Positions 6,299-12,714 of a stretch of DNA of 13,786 nt are shown piece after piece. This stretch comes from DATAAM01 sp036260075. GTDB lineage: Bacteria > Actinomycetota > Acidimicrobiia > Acidimicrobiales > JAHWLA01. The stretch is taken from positions 1 through 13,786 of the forward strand of contig DATAAM010000024.1 in NCBI GenBank assembly GCA_036260075.1. Direction: 5' to 3'. The position numbers and the translations under genes are program-made. The notes under the pieces are model-generated. The model was not told where the DNA came from. It worked only from the letters and a program-made list of their open reading frames with translations, and searched no databases. The first letter of the stretch is position 1; every line of letters starts with the position of its first letter.

Positions 6299-6799
6299 GT
6301 GGCCGATCTCCGACTGGCAGCCGCCGCGGGCGCGGGTGCGCTCGTGCTCACCGGCCGAGGCGATGCGTTCCTGCTCGCCGCCCTCCTGGCCGGGGCCGCC
6401 TTCGACCACCGGGCCGCCGCCGCCTGCGCCGCGGTGGCCCTCACGCTGGTGGCGCGGTGGGGCACGTCGTCGTTGCCCGCCATCGCGGGGGCCCAGTCCG
6501 TGCTCGGTCCCGCCGTGGTGGTGGAGCCGGTGGCGGCCGCGCTGGCCCTGGTGGCGGCGACGGTGGCGTTGGTGCTGGCGGCGCCCCGTTCCCCGCTCGG
6601 CCTCGTGTTCGGTGCCGCCGCCGGGCTGGTGGTGGCAGGGCCGTCGTGGGCCACCGTGCCCGGTGCGCTCGTGCGCGTCGCGGCCATGGGCACGGGGATC
6701 GCCGCCGTGTGGTGGCTGCAGCCTCGCCTGCCCGAGCGGGCTCGTCGGCACGCACCGACCTTCGGCGTGGTGGCCTTCGTCGTGGCGGTGGCGGCGTGA
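6299..6799 (+). CDS. Unrecognised small Ala-rich membrane protein
   Basis: This frame gives 166 aa dominated by Ala, Val, Leu and Gly, with about five hydrophobic stretches. Examples are LAAAAGAGALVL, FLLAALLAGAAF, VAAALALVAATVALVLAA, LGLVFGAAAGLVVAG and a C-terminal FGVVAFVVAVAA. A WWLQPRLPERARRHA segment looks like a basic cytoplasmic loop. I do not recognise the family. The GTG at 6299 follows a hairpin with no clear Shine-Dalgarno, so the true start is uncertain and could be a downstream GTG near 6340. The coding call rests on the long open frame, membrane-like composition, and a GTGA overlap with the next gene. Position before a class A PBP suggests a role in cell-wall synthesis or its membrane precursors, as inference only. 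Confidence 0.6.
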   Translation: MADLRLAAAAGAGALVLTGRGDAFLLAALLAGAAFDHRAAAACAAVALTLVARWGTSSLPAIAGAQSVLGPAVVVEPVAAALALVAATVALVLAAPRSPLGLVFGAAAGLVVAGPSWATVPGALVRVAAMGTGIAAVWWLQPRLPERARRHAPTFGVVAFVVAVAA

Positions 6800-7818
6800 C
6801 GACCCGCCTGTGGACCGCGGCGGGCGCAGTGGCTGCGGTGGCCTGGTGGGCAGCCGACGGGGGGCCTGCGGCGGTGGGCGCCGCCTTGCTCGTGACCGCG
6901 GTGCCGCCCCCGCCCACGGTCGAAGGGATCGTGCTGGGAGGCGGAGCGCTCGTCGCCGTCCCCGCCGCGCTGGCGGCCGACGAGCCCGCGGCCGCCGTGG
7001 GCCTGGTGGCCGCCGTGGCCGCGACCCGCCTGGTGGCGGCAGTACGACGCCACCGCGACAGGCAGCTGCCCGTGTTGGCCGCGGTGGGCGCCGCGCTCCT
7101 GGGCCTGGCGCTGTTCACCGTGCGGGCCGACGAAGGGGCCTGGGACCTTCCCGGCGCGGGCACGCTGCCCGCGGCCTTGGCCCTGGCCGGCGCCCTCGCC
7201 ACCTTGTTCGCCGGCGCGGTTCCGGCGGCGGCGCCGTGGACGCGCGTGCTGGTGGTCCCCGCCTTGGCGATCGGGCTGCCCGCCGCCGACGCGCTCCCCT
7301 CGGCGCCCACCGCCGTCCTGCTCGGCGCGTTCGCCCTCGCCGCCGCCCGCCTGGGCGGTCCCGCGCTCGCCCTGGCTGCCGCCGCGCTGTCGGCGGCCAC
7401 CGTGCCCGCTGCCCTGCCCGCCGCCCGGCTGTTGGCGGCGGCCGCCGTCCTGGCCGGTCCCTTCGTCCACCGCGGCCCGGCGATCGCCCTGCTCGGCCTC
7501 CCCGGCGCCGCCGCGGTGGCGGCCGCGGTGGCGGCCGGCCCGCTGACCGTGTCCGGGGTGGCCACGGCGACGGCGATCGTCGCCGCGGCCGTGGTCCTCG
7601 CCCGGCCCCGCGCACGCAACGTCTCGGGCGACGTGCCGCTGCCGTCCCTCCCCGCCGCCGCTGCGGCCGCCTGGCTGCTGGTCGCCCCGGCCACGTGGGA
7701 CTGGGCCGGGGACGCCCGCATCGACCACTGGGACCTGGGCGCCGCCGTGGCCGTCCTGGCCTGCATCGCCGCGGTGGCCGCCCGACGCCGGCTACCGTCG
7801 CTGCTCGAACGTCGCTGA
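6796..7818 (+). CDS. Unrecognised Ala-rich polytopic membrane protein
   Basis: This 340-aa protein is an extreme Ala/Val/Leu/Gly polytopic membrane protein with perhaps 9-11 membrane segments. Short basic loops such as RLVAAVRRHRDRQ (cytoplasmic-looking) and ARPRARNVSGD separate them. Near the C-terminus PATWDWAGDARIDHWDLGAA is the longest polar stretch and the likeliest functional loop, and the protein ends in RRRLPSLLERR. I cannot place it in a family. The GTG start overlaps the previous stop as GTGA. Its stop overlaps the PBP start as TGATG, so the three genes are translationally coupled and probably equimolar. That arrangement argues for a shared envelope complex. The low-complexity composition makes homology calls hard. 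A TACCGT inside its 3' end (7793-7798) could be an internal promoter for the PBP gene. Confidence 0.68.
   Translation: MTTRLWTAAGAVAAVAWWAADGGPAAVGAALLVTAVPPPPTVEGIVLGGGALVAVPAALAADEPAAAVGLVAAVAATRLVAAVRRHRDRQLPVLAAVGAALLGLALFTVRADEGAWDLPGAGTLPAALALAGALATLFAGAVPAAAPWTRVLVVPALAIGLPAADALPSAPTAVLLGAFALAAARLGGPALALAAAALSAATVPAALPAARLLAAAAVLAGPFVHRGPAIALLGLPGAAAVAAAVAAGPLTVSGVATATAIVAAAVVLARPRARNVSGDVPLPSLPAAAAAAWLLVAPATWDWAGDARIDHWDLGAAVAVLACIAAVAARRRLPSLLERR
7793..7798 (+). promoter_or_regulatory. Possible internal -10 element for the PBP gene
   Basis: TACCGT within GCTACCGT lies 19 nt before the PBP ATG, the same distance as TACCGT to the HAD start at 2231. It is inside coding sequence and lacks a clear -35, so it is only a candidate. 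Confidence 0.2.
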
Positions 7819-9851
7819 TGCCCTCCACCCGTCGCCGGAGCTTCCTCTGGCGCTACCGACGCCTGCTCTTCCTGCTCGGCCTGTTCGCCGGGGCTGTGCT
7901 GGGCGGGGCTGCCTACCTGCTGGTGCGCGTGCCCCTGCCGCCGGTGGAGGAGCAGGCGCAGACCACGTTCCTCGTCGACGCGAACGGCACCCGCCTGGCC
8001 ACGCTGGCCGGCGACACCAACCGAGTGAACGTGGAGCTCGGCCAGGTGCCGAAGACCCTGATCGACGCCGTGCTGGCCACGGAGGACAAGTCGTTCTTCG
8101 AGCACCGCGGGCTCGACCCGCTGGCGGTGGCCCGGGCCACGTGGAACGACGTCCGCGGGCGGCCGCTGCAAGGCGGGTCCACGATCACCCAGCAGTACGT
8201 GAAGAACGTCTACCGCATGCGCGAGCGCACCCTTGCCCGCAAGCTCCGGGAGGCGGCGCTGGCGGTGAAGATCGAGCGCAAGTTCGACAAGGACGAGATC
8301 CTCGAGCGCTACCTCAACACCATCTACTTCGGGCGGGGGGCCTACGGCGTGCAGGCGGCGTCGCGGGCGTACTTCGGCAAGGACGTCGGTGACATCGGCC
8401 TGCGCGAGGCGGCCTTCCTCGCCGGCCTCATCCGGGCGCCGGTGGCAGCCGACCCCGAGAAGAGCCCGGAGACGGCGAACGCCCGGCGCGACCGCACCCT
8501 CCGGGCCATGCACGGCGCGGGCTTCGTCACCGCCGCGCAGCGGGCCGACGTGGAGCGCCAGCCGGTGGCGTCCTACGTGGTGCCCAAGGACAAGGCGGAG
8601 CCGACGTTCGCCCTGCCCGAGAAGGGCACGCAGTACTTCGTCGAGCAGGTGCGACAGCAGCTGGTGGCCCGCTACGGGGAGGCGACCGTGCTGGGCGGCG
8701 GGTTGCGGGTGAAGACCACGCTCGACCTGCGCATGCAGGCGGCCGCCTACGACGCGGTGTACGGGCTCCTCAACCGGCCCGACGACCCGGCCGGGGCGTT
8801 GGTGGCGATCGACGACAACGGGTGGGTGCGGGCCATGGTGGGCGGGCGCGACTGGGCCGCCTCGAAGGTGAACCTGGCCATGGGCACCGCAGGCGGCGGC
8901 TCCGGTCGCCAGCCCGGGTCGACGTTCAAGCCCTTCGTGCTGGCCGAGGCGGTGCGCCAGGGCTACAGCGTGCAGTCGACGCTGCCCGGCCCCCCGAAGG
9001 TGGTGTTCCCCAAGGCCAACAAGGGCGCGGACTACCCGGTCGAGAACTACGAGAACGAGGACTTCGGGCCCGCGGTCAGCCTGGTGGACGCGACCGCCAA
9101 CTCGGTGAACACCGCGTACGCCCAGCTGGTCGACGTGGTCGGGCCTGCCAAGGTCGCCGACCTGGCCCAGCAGATGGGGGTCGGGTCGGACCTGGTGCGG
9201 GGGCTGTCGCTCACCCTCGGCACGTCCGAGGTGTCGGTGTTCGAGCTGGCCTCGGCGTACTCGACGCTGGCCAACCGAGGCGAGCGGGTGGAGCCCACGA
9301 TGATCCTCGAGGTGGCCACCGCCGACGGCAGGGTCCTCGACCGGGCCCAGCCGGTGCGGCGCAAGGTGCTCGAGCGCCGCCACGCCGACGTGGTGACGTA
9401 CTGCCTCCAGCAGGTGGTGCTGCGGGGGTCGGGCACGGGGGCCGCCATCGGCCGTCCCCTGGCGGGCAAGACCGGCACCACCCAGGACTTCGGCGACGCC
9501 TGGTTCGCGGGCTACACGCCGAAGCTCACCGCCGTGGTCTGGATGGGCTACCCGGAAGGCAACACAAAGAAGATGCTCAACGTGCGGGGCCGCAAGGTGA
9601 ACGGCGGGTCGTTCCCCGCTGCCGTCTTCAAGCGCTTCATGCAGGCGGCCACGCGGGGGCTCGACACCGGCGCCTTCCCCCCGGCACCCAACCTGGGCGG
9701 CAAGCCCCTCAAGCCGAGCCCGAAGGCCGTGCTCCCCACGACGACCACGTCGTCGACGTCGACCACCAGCACCACCACCCCGAACACCACCAGTACGTCC
9801 GTTCCCGGATCGAGCACCACGGTGCCCGTTGCGGGAACGAAGCCGCCCTAG
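7818..9851 (+). CDS. Class A penicillin-binding protein (bifunctional peptidoglycan synthase)
   Basis: This 677-aa protein polymerises lipid II into glycan strands and crosslinks them outside the membrane. A basic N-terminus and one membrane segment (about 16-36) anchor it. The GT51 glycosyltransferase domain shows ATEDKSFFEHRG (catalytic E89), LQGGSTITQQYVKNVY (118-132) and LERYLNTIYFGRGAYGVQAAS (162-182). The transpeptidase has all three motifs: GSTFK (S368, K371), SVN (429-431) and KTGT (551-554). The C-terminus ends in a Thr/Ser/Pro-rich tail (about 640-672), probably a flexible linker near the wall; no PASTA domain follows. ATG 7818 overlaps the upstream stop (TGATG). By position it corresponds to mycobacterial ponA1, but orthology is inferred, so no symbol is given. 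The stop TAG overlaps the convergent zinc-ribbon gene by 4 nt. Confidence 0.96.
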   Translation: MPSTRRRSFLWRYRRLLFLLGLFAGAVLGGAAYLLVRVPLPPVEEQAQTTFLVDANGTRLATLAGDTNRVNVELGQVPKTLIDAVLATEDKSFFEHRGLDPLAVARATWNDVRGRPLQGGSTITQQYVKNVYRMRERTLARKLREAALAVKIERKFDKDEILERYLNTIYFGRGAYGVQAASRAYFGKDVGDIGLREAAFLAGLIRAPVAADPEKSPETANARRDRTLRAMHGAGFVTAAQRADVERQPVASYVVPKDKAEPTFALPEKGTQYFVEQVRQQLVARYGEATVLGGGLRVKTTLDLRMQAAAYDAVYGLLNRPDDPAGALVAIDDNGWVRAMVGGRDWAASKVNLAMGTAGGGSGRQPGSTFKPFVLAEAVRQGYSVQSTLPGPPKVVFPKANKGADYPVENYENEDFGPAVSLVDATANSVNTAYAQLVDVVGPAKVADLAQQMGVGSDLVRGLSLTLGTSEVSVFELASAYSTLANRGERVEPTMILEVATADGRVLDRAQPVRRKVLERRHADVVTYCLQQVVLRGSGTGAAIGRPLAGKTGTTQDFGDAWFAGYTPKLTAVVWMGYPEGNTKKMLNVRGRKVNGGSFPAAVFKRFMQAATRGLDTGAFPPAPNLGGKPLKPSPKAVLPTTTTSSTSTTSTTTPNTTSTSVPGSSTTVPVAGTKPP

Positions 9852-10024
9852 TCGTCGGCCACCTCGTGGGGGTAGAGGGAGCGGCAGGAGAAGCACCACA
9901 GCTCGGTCTCGGCCACGGTGGTGGCGGAGCCGGGTGTGTCCCACGTCTCGGGCACCACGTACACCCGCTTGACGACGACGAGGTCGTCGTCCTCTCGGGC
10001 GCAGCTCTCGCAGACCCGCTCCAT
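9848..10024 (-). CDS. Small four-cysteine (zinc-ribbon-like) protein
   Basis: This frame encodes 58 aa: MERVCESCAREDDDLVVVKR, a middle part with VYVVPETWDT, and ELWCFSCRSLYPHEVADD at the end. Two CxxC pairs (C5/C8 and C44/C47) about 36 residues apart are typical of a single-zinc rubredoxin-like or zinc-ribbon fold. Function is unknown and I recognise no named family with certainty. ATG 10024 is supported by AAGGAG about 11 nt upstream and by TACCGT at 10061-10056. The stop overlaps the PBP stop by 4 nt, tail to tail. Codon use has the high third-position GC of its neighbours, which together with the Cys pairs and the ribosome-binding site argues that it is real. Confidence 0.75.
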   Translation of the reverse strand: MERVCESCAREDDDLVVVKRVYVVPETWDTPGSATTVAETELWCFSCRSLYPHEVADD

Positions 10025-10055
10025 GCCGGCTTCGACTCCTTCCGTCGTGTTGCGA

Positions 10056-10061
10056 ACGGTA
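10056..10061 (-). promoter_or_regulatory. -10-like TACCGT before the zinc-ribbon gene
   Basis: On the minus strand GCTACCGT places a TAnnnT hexamer 31 nt before the ATG at 10024. The same nonamer ACGGTAGCG (plus strand 10056-10064) occurs at 2251-2259 in the other divergent gap. The reverse reading (TAGCGC) lacks the final T, so it is a poor match for panB. No clear -35 is visible. Confidence 0.3.
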
Positions 10062-10118
10062 GCGCCGTGGTCGCAGACTGGTGGGACCGCCGGCAGCCAC
10101 GGGGCGCTGGACGGAACG

Positions 10119-10125
10119 AAGGAGG
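10119..10125 (+). promoter_or_regulatory. Strong ribosome-binding site of panB
   Basis: AAGGAGG lies 6 nt before the ATG at 10132. It is the best Shine-Dalgarno in the window and fixes that ATG as the panB start, against a longer in-frame ATG at 10081. Confidence 0.8.
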
Positions 10126-10131
10126 CCTGCC

Positions 10132-10998
10132 ATGGCCGCGAGGCAGCAGATGACGGCTCCCGCCGTGCGCGCCCGCAAGGGCGGCGAGCCGCTTGTGATG
10201 GTCACCGCCTACGACGCTCCCGGCGCGCGGATCGTCGACGAGGCGGGCGTCGACATGATCCTGGTGGGCGACAGCGTGGCGATGGTCGTCCTCGGCTACG
10301 ACGACACGCTCCAGGTGACCATCGACGACATGGCCCATCACACGGCGGCGGTGGCCCGGGCCAAGCCCAAGGCCCTCGTCGTGGGCGACCTGCCGTGGAT
10401 GAGCTACCACGTGGGCGTGGAGGACACCGTCCGCAACGCCGCCCGGCTGGTGCGGGCGGGCGCTCAGGCGGTGAAGCTCGAAGGGGGCCGCAAGCGGGTG
10501 CCGATGGTGCGGGCCATCGTCGACGCCGAGATGCCGGTGATGGGGCACGTCGGGCTCACGCCCCAGTCGATCCACGCCATGGGCGGCTTCAAGGTGCAGG
10601 GCAAGGAGGCCGACGCCGCCGCCGCCTTGGTGGAGGACGCGCAGGCGCTGGCCGAGGCGGGCTGCTTCGCCATCGTGCTGGAAGGCGTGCCCGACACCGT
10701 GGCGCGCATGGTCACCGAGGCGGTGCCGGTGCCCACCATCGGGATCGGCGCGGGCCGCTTCTGCGACGGCCAGGTGCTGGTGTTCCACGACCTGCTGGGC
10801 ATCGAGGACCGCATGGCGCCGAAGTTCGTGCGCCGGTACGCGTCGTTGAAGGCCGATGCGGTGGAGGCGGTGGCTCGCTACGCCGACGACGTGCGGTCCG
10901 GGCGCTTCCCCTCGGAGGGCGAGAGCTACCACCTGTCGGAGGAGACGGCGCGCGTGCTCGGCCTCTACGGGGGGTCACGTGCCACGATGACCGCGTGA
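10132..10998 (+). CDS. panB: 3-methyl-2-oxobutanoate hydroxymethyltransferase
   Basis: This 288-aa enzyme transfers a hydroxymethyl group from 5,10-methylene-tetrahydrofolate to alpha-ketoisovalerate to give ketopantoate, the first committed step to pantothenate and CoA. It is a cytoplasmic TIM barrel. VTAYDAPGARIVDEAGVDMILVGDS (24-48) carries the metal-binding D47. VVGDLPWMSY (83-92) has the second metal Asp, D86. GAQAVKLEGG (110-119) has K116 and E118. VMGHVGLTPQSIHAMGGFKVQGK (136-158), the general-base segment VLEGVP (E184) and IGIGAGRFCDGQVLVFHDLLG complete the family pattern. Length is slightly above the 264 aa of the E. coli enzyme, mainly at the ends. The gene is not beside panC or panD here. 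The Shine-Dalgarno 6 nt upstream sets the start. No clear promoter is seen in the 107-nt gap shared with the divergent zinc-ribbon gene. Confidence 0.95.
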   Translation: MAARQQMTAPAVRARKGGEPLVMVTAYDAPGARIVDEAGVDMILVGDSVAMVVLGYDDTLQVTIDDMAHHTAAVARAKPKALVVGDLPWMSYHVGVEDTVRNAARLVRAGAQAVKLEGGRKRVPMVRAIVDAEMPVMGHVGLTPQSIHAMGGFKVQGKEADAAAALVEDAQALAEAGCFAIVLEGVPDTVARMVTEAVPVPTIGIGAGRFCDGQVLVFHDLLGIEDRMAPKFVRRYASLKADAVEAVARYADDVRSGRFPSEGESYHLSEETARVLGLYGGSRATMTA

Positions 10999-11125
10999 GC
11001 GCCTCCGGGTCCTGGCAGATACGGCATCCTTCGCGCCCGCGCGGTGGCACGGGCGGGCCCCTTCCGCACCTGCCACCCGTCGGCGGAGCGCAGAAAGGGA
11101 TCGGCCGACGGAAGATGCTGTACCG

Positions 11126-11773
11126 ATGAGCGAAGCAGAGCCGCCGACCGACCTCGACCTCCCCGACAACCTGCCACCCACCCTCCGCTCGGTGGTGGAG
11201 GCCTCGGCCACGCCCGGCGGGCGCAAGGTCATGTGGTGGGTCATCGGCGGCCTGCTGGGCCTCGCCTTCCTGGCCTTCCTCGCCGTGGGCGCCAACCGCC
11301 CGGCCGACCCGGTCCTCGGGGCGGAGCCCACCACCACGACCACCGTGCCGCGCGTGAAGTTCGGCACGTTCGGAGAGCTGGCCCTGCGGGTGCTGGCCCC
11401 CGGCACAGCGCCCGACCCGGCGGCCACGCCCTTCTGCGTCCTCATGGCCGACACGCCCGCCCAGCGCGCCCAAGGCCTCATGGGCCGCCAGGACCTGGGC
11501 GGCTACGACGGCATGCTGTTCGTGTTCCCGCAGGAGACCACGGCCTCGTTCCACATGCGGAACACCCCGCTGCCGCTGACGATCGCCTTCTTCGACACCG
11601 GCGGGACGTTCGTGTCCTCCGCCGACATGGCGCCGTGCGGCAACAGCGCCCGCTGCCCGAGGTACTCGGCCGCGGGCCGGTACCGCATGGCGCTCGAAGT
11701 GCCCCAGGGCGGGTTGGCCCGGTTGAAGGTGGGGCCCGGGTCCCGCCTGGTCCTCGGGGGCGCGTGCACGTAG
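11126..11773 (+). CDS. Membrane-anchored DUF192 protein
   Basis: This 215-aa protein has a polar, acidic N-terminus and one membrane segment (about 36-55). A Thr-rich linker (EPTTTTTVP, 67-75) is followed by a DUF192 domain (about 100-213). The domain shows ADTPAQRAQGLMGRQDLGGYDGMLFVF, FHMRNTPLPLTIAFFD and a C-terminal ALEVPQGGLARLKVGPGSRLVL, all typical of the family. CGNSARC (C171, C177) could form a disulfide if exported. The topology suggests an outside domain held by an N-terminal anchor. DUF192 function is unknown. ATG 11126 has only a weak GGAAG about 11 nt upstream. In the 127-nt gap after panB a GATACGGCATCCT stretch (11019-11031) is -10-like but unconvincing, and a 6-bp stem (11034-11039 with 11050-11055) is too weak to call. 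Confidence 0.87.
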   Translation: MSEAEPPTDLDLPDNLPPTLRSVVEASATPGGRKVMWWVIGGLLGLAFLAFLAVGANRPADPVLGAEPTTTTTVPRVKFGTFGELALRVLAPGTAPDPAATPFCVLMADTPAQRAQGLMGRQDLGGYDGMLFVFPQETTASFHMRNTPLPLTIAFFDTGGTFVSSADMAPCGNSARCPRYSAAGRYRMALEVPQGGLARLKVGPGSRLVLGGACT

Positions 11774-11781
11774 CCGGCCGC

Positions 11782-11787
11782 TACGAT
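11782..11787 (+). promoter_or_regulatory. Candidate -10 element of the rpsF-ssb-rpsR-rplI operon
   Basis: TACGAT fits TAnnnT in the 100-nt gap before rpsF. It would start RNA near 11794, giving a leader of about 80 nt that contains the hairpin at 11817-11851. No clear -35 is seen. The context GCTACGAT resembles GCTACCGT at 7791-7798 and on the minus strand at 2258-2251 and 10063-10056. Confidence 0.4.
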
Positions 11788-11816
11788 GGCCGGGTCGAGC
11801 ACGTTCGACCCCTGCC

Positions 11817-11851
11817 CCCGACCGCCGGGGGCCCCGGCGCCCGCCGTCGGG
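11817..11851 (+). promoter_or_regulatory. Putative S6:S18 leader motif upstream of rpsF
   Basis: CCCGAC (11817-11822) pairs with GTCGGG (11846-11851). Directly inside, CGCCGG (11823-11828) pairs with CCGGCG (11834-11839) around a 5-nt loop. The left side is continuous, while the right side carries a 6-nt bulge (11840-11845, CCCGCC) containing CCG. A hairpin with a 3'-side bulge bearing CCG is the published S6:S18 leader motif, where the S6-S18 dimer binds its own mRNA as it binds 16S rRNA. It ends 6 nt before the rpsF Shine-Dalgarno, so bound protein could block initiation. The fold was worked out by eye. Confidence 0.6.
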
Positions 11852-11857
11852 TCCAGA

Positions 11858-11863
11858 GGGAGG
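11858..11863 (+). promoter_or_regulatory. Ribosome-binding site that sets the rpsF GTG start
   Basis: GGGAGG lies 10 nt before GTG 11874. An ATG at 11866 is only 2 nt after it and out of frame with S6, so the GTG is the start. Confidence 0.7.
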
Positions 11864-11873
11864 TGCATGGCCC

Positions 11874-12239
11874 GTGCGGCCCTACGAAGTCATGGTCATC
11901 CTCGACGCCGGTCTGGAGGAGGACGCCGTCCGCGCCCTCGTCGACCGGGCCGTCGAGCTCCTGCGCTCGCGAGGCGCCAACCCCGGTCGGGTCGACCACT
12001 GGGGCAAGCGGCGCCTCGCCTACGAGATCCGTCACAGGTTCGAGGGCTGGTACGTCCTCGTCGAGGTCACGGGCGAGCCTGCGGCGCTGGCCGAGCTCGA
12101 CCGCATGCTGTCCCTCGCAGACGAGGTGATCCGGCACAAGGTCATCCGCCTGCCCGACTCGGCGACCGCGCCCACCCAGCCGGTCCCCACGGCAGCAGAG
12201 GCGCCTGCGGAGGCGGGCGCCGGCGCGAACGGAGCGTGA
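11874..12239 (+). CDS. rpsF: 30S ribosomal protein bS6
   Basis: This 121-aa protein is bS6, which pairs with S18 on the platform of the 30S subunit. The fold is shown by MRPYEVMVILDAGLEEDAVRALVDRAVELL, WGKRRLAYEIRHRFEGWYVLVEV and the LSLADEVIRHKVIRLP end of the core. After residue 97 comes a tail of about 24 residues rich in Ala, Pro, Glu and Thr, not needed for the fold and likely flexible. The start is a GTG, supported by GGGAGG 10 nt upstream. It is the first gene of the rpsF-ssb-rpsR-rplI operon and is probably under S6:S18 feedback through the leader hairpin. The stop is 4 nt before ssb. Confidence 0.96.
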   Translation: MRPYEVMVILDAGLEEDAVRALVDRAVELLRSRGANPGRVDHWGKRRLAYEIRHRFEGWYVLVEVTGEPAALAELDRMLSLADEVIRHKVIRLPDSATAPTQPVPTAAEAPAEAGAGANGA

Positions 12240-12243
12240 TCAC

Positions 12244-12714
12244 ATGAGCAACGGCAACAGCGTCACTCTGGTCGGCAACGTGACCCGCGACCCCGAGCTG
12301 CGGTTCACCCCCAGCGGGCAGGCCACGGCCCAGTTCGGCCTGGCCGTCAACCGCCGCTGGCAGAACCGCCAGAGCGGGGAGTGGGAGGAGGCGGTGTCGT
12401 TCTTCGACGTCGTGTGCTGGCGGGAGATGGCCGAGAACGTGAGCGAGTCGCTCAGCCGAGGGTCCCGGGTCATCGTCACCGGCCGGCTCGAGCAGCGCTC
12501 GTGGGAGAGCCAGGAGGGCGAGAAGCGCTCCAAGGTCGAGGTGGTGGCCGACGAGATCGGCCCCAGCCTCCGCTGGGCCACCGCCACCGTCACCAAGAAC
12601 GAGCGGCGGGGCCCCGGTGAGGGCGGGGGCGGCGGTGCGCCCGCGGGCGCGGCGGCCCGGTCGACGCCCAACGAGCCGCCGGCGAACTACGGCTACGACG
12701 AGGAGCCCTTCTGA
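12244..12714 (+). CDS. ssb: Single-stranded DNA-binding protein
   Basis: This 156-aa protein coats single-stranded DNA in replication and repair as a tetramer. The OB-fold (about 1-112) shows NSVTLVGNVTRDPELRFTPSG, AQFGLAVNRRW, SFFDVVCWREMAENVSESL, RVIVTGRLEQRSWES and VEVVADEIGPSLRWA. A Gly/Ala-rich linker (about 120-142) leads to the acidic tip YDEEPF, a variant of the DDIPF tip that recruits partner proteins. The linker is short compared with many SSBs. ATG 12244 follows the rpsF stop by 4 nt, with GGAG 9 nt upstream. Its stop overlaps the rpsR ATG (TGATG). The codons for the tip Glu residues form the GAGGAG that serves as the rpsR ribosome-binding site. Confidence 0.96.
   Translation: MSNGNSVTLVGNVTRDPELRFTPSGQATAQFGLAVNRRWQNRQSGEWEEAVSFFDVVCWREMAENVSESLSRGSRVIVTGRLEQRSWESQEGEKRSKVEVVADEIGPSLRWATATVTKNERRGPGEGGGGGAPAGAAARSTPNEPPANYGYDEEPF

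Noticed and set aside
9739..9800. ACC/ACG-rich stretch as a DNA tandem repeat or CRISPR-like array
   Set aside because: It is simply Thr and Ser codons of the PBP tail, with no fixed unit or spacer.
6441..10205. Very long minus-strand open frame (about 1254 codons) opposite the membrane proteins and PBP
   Set aside because: It is a shadow of high third-position GC in the plus-strand genes. The translation is low-complexity Arg/Gly/Ala/His with no domain, while the plus strand has clear PBP motifs.
11792..11811. 7-bp hairpin GGGTCGA/TCGACCC as part of the rpsF leader
   Set aside because: With TACGAT (11782-11787) as the -10, RNA would start inside the left arm, so the stem would be incomplete. 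It may be an operator, but nothing supports that.
11866..11868. ATG just after the Shine-Dalgarno as the rpsF start
   Set aside because: It is out of frame with S6 and only 2 nt from GGGAGG. The GTG at 11874 gives the conserved MRPYEVMVIL start.
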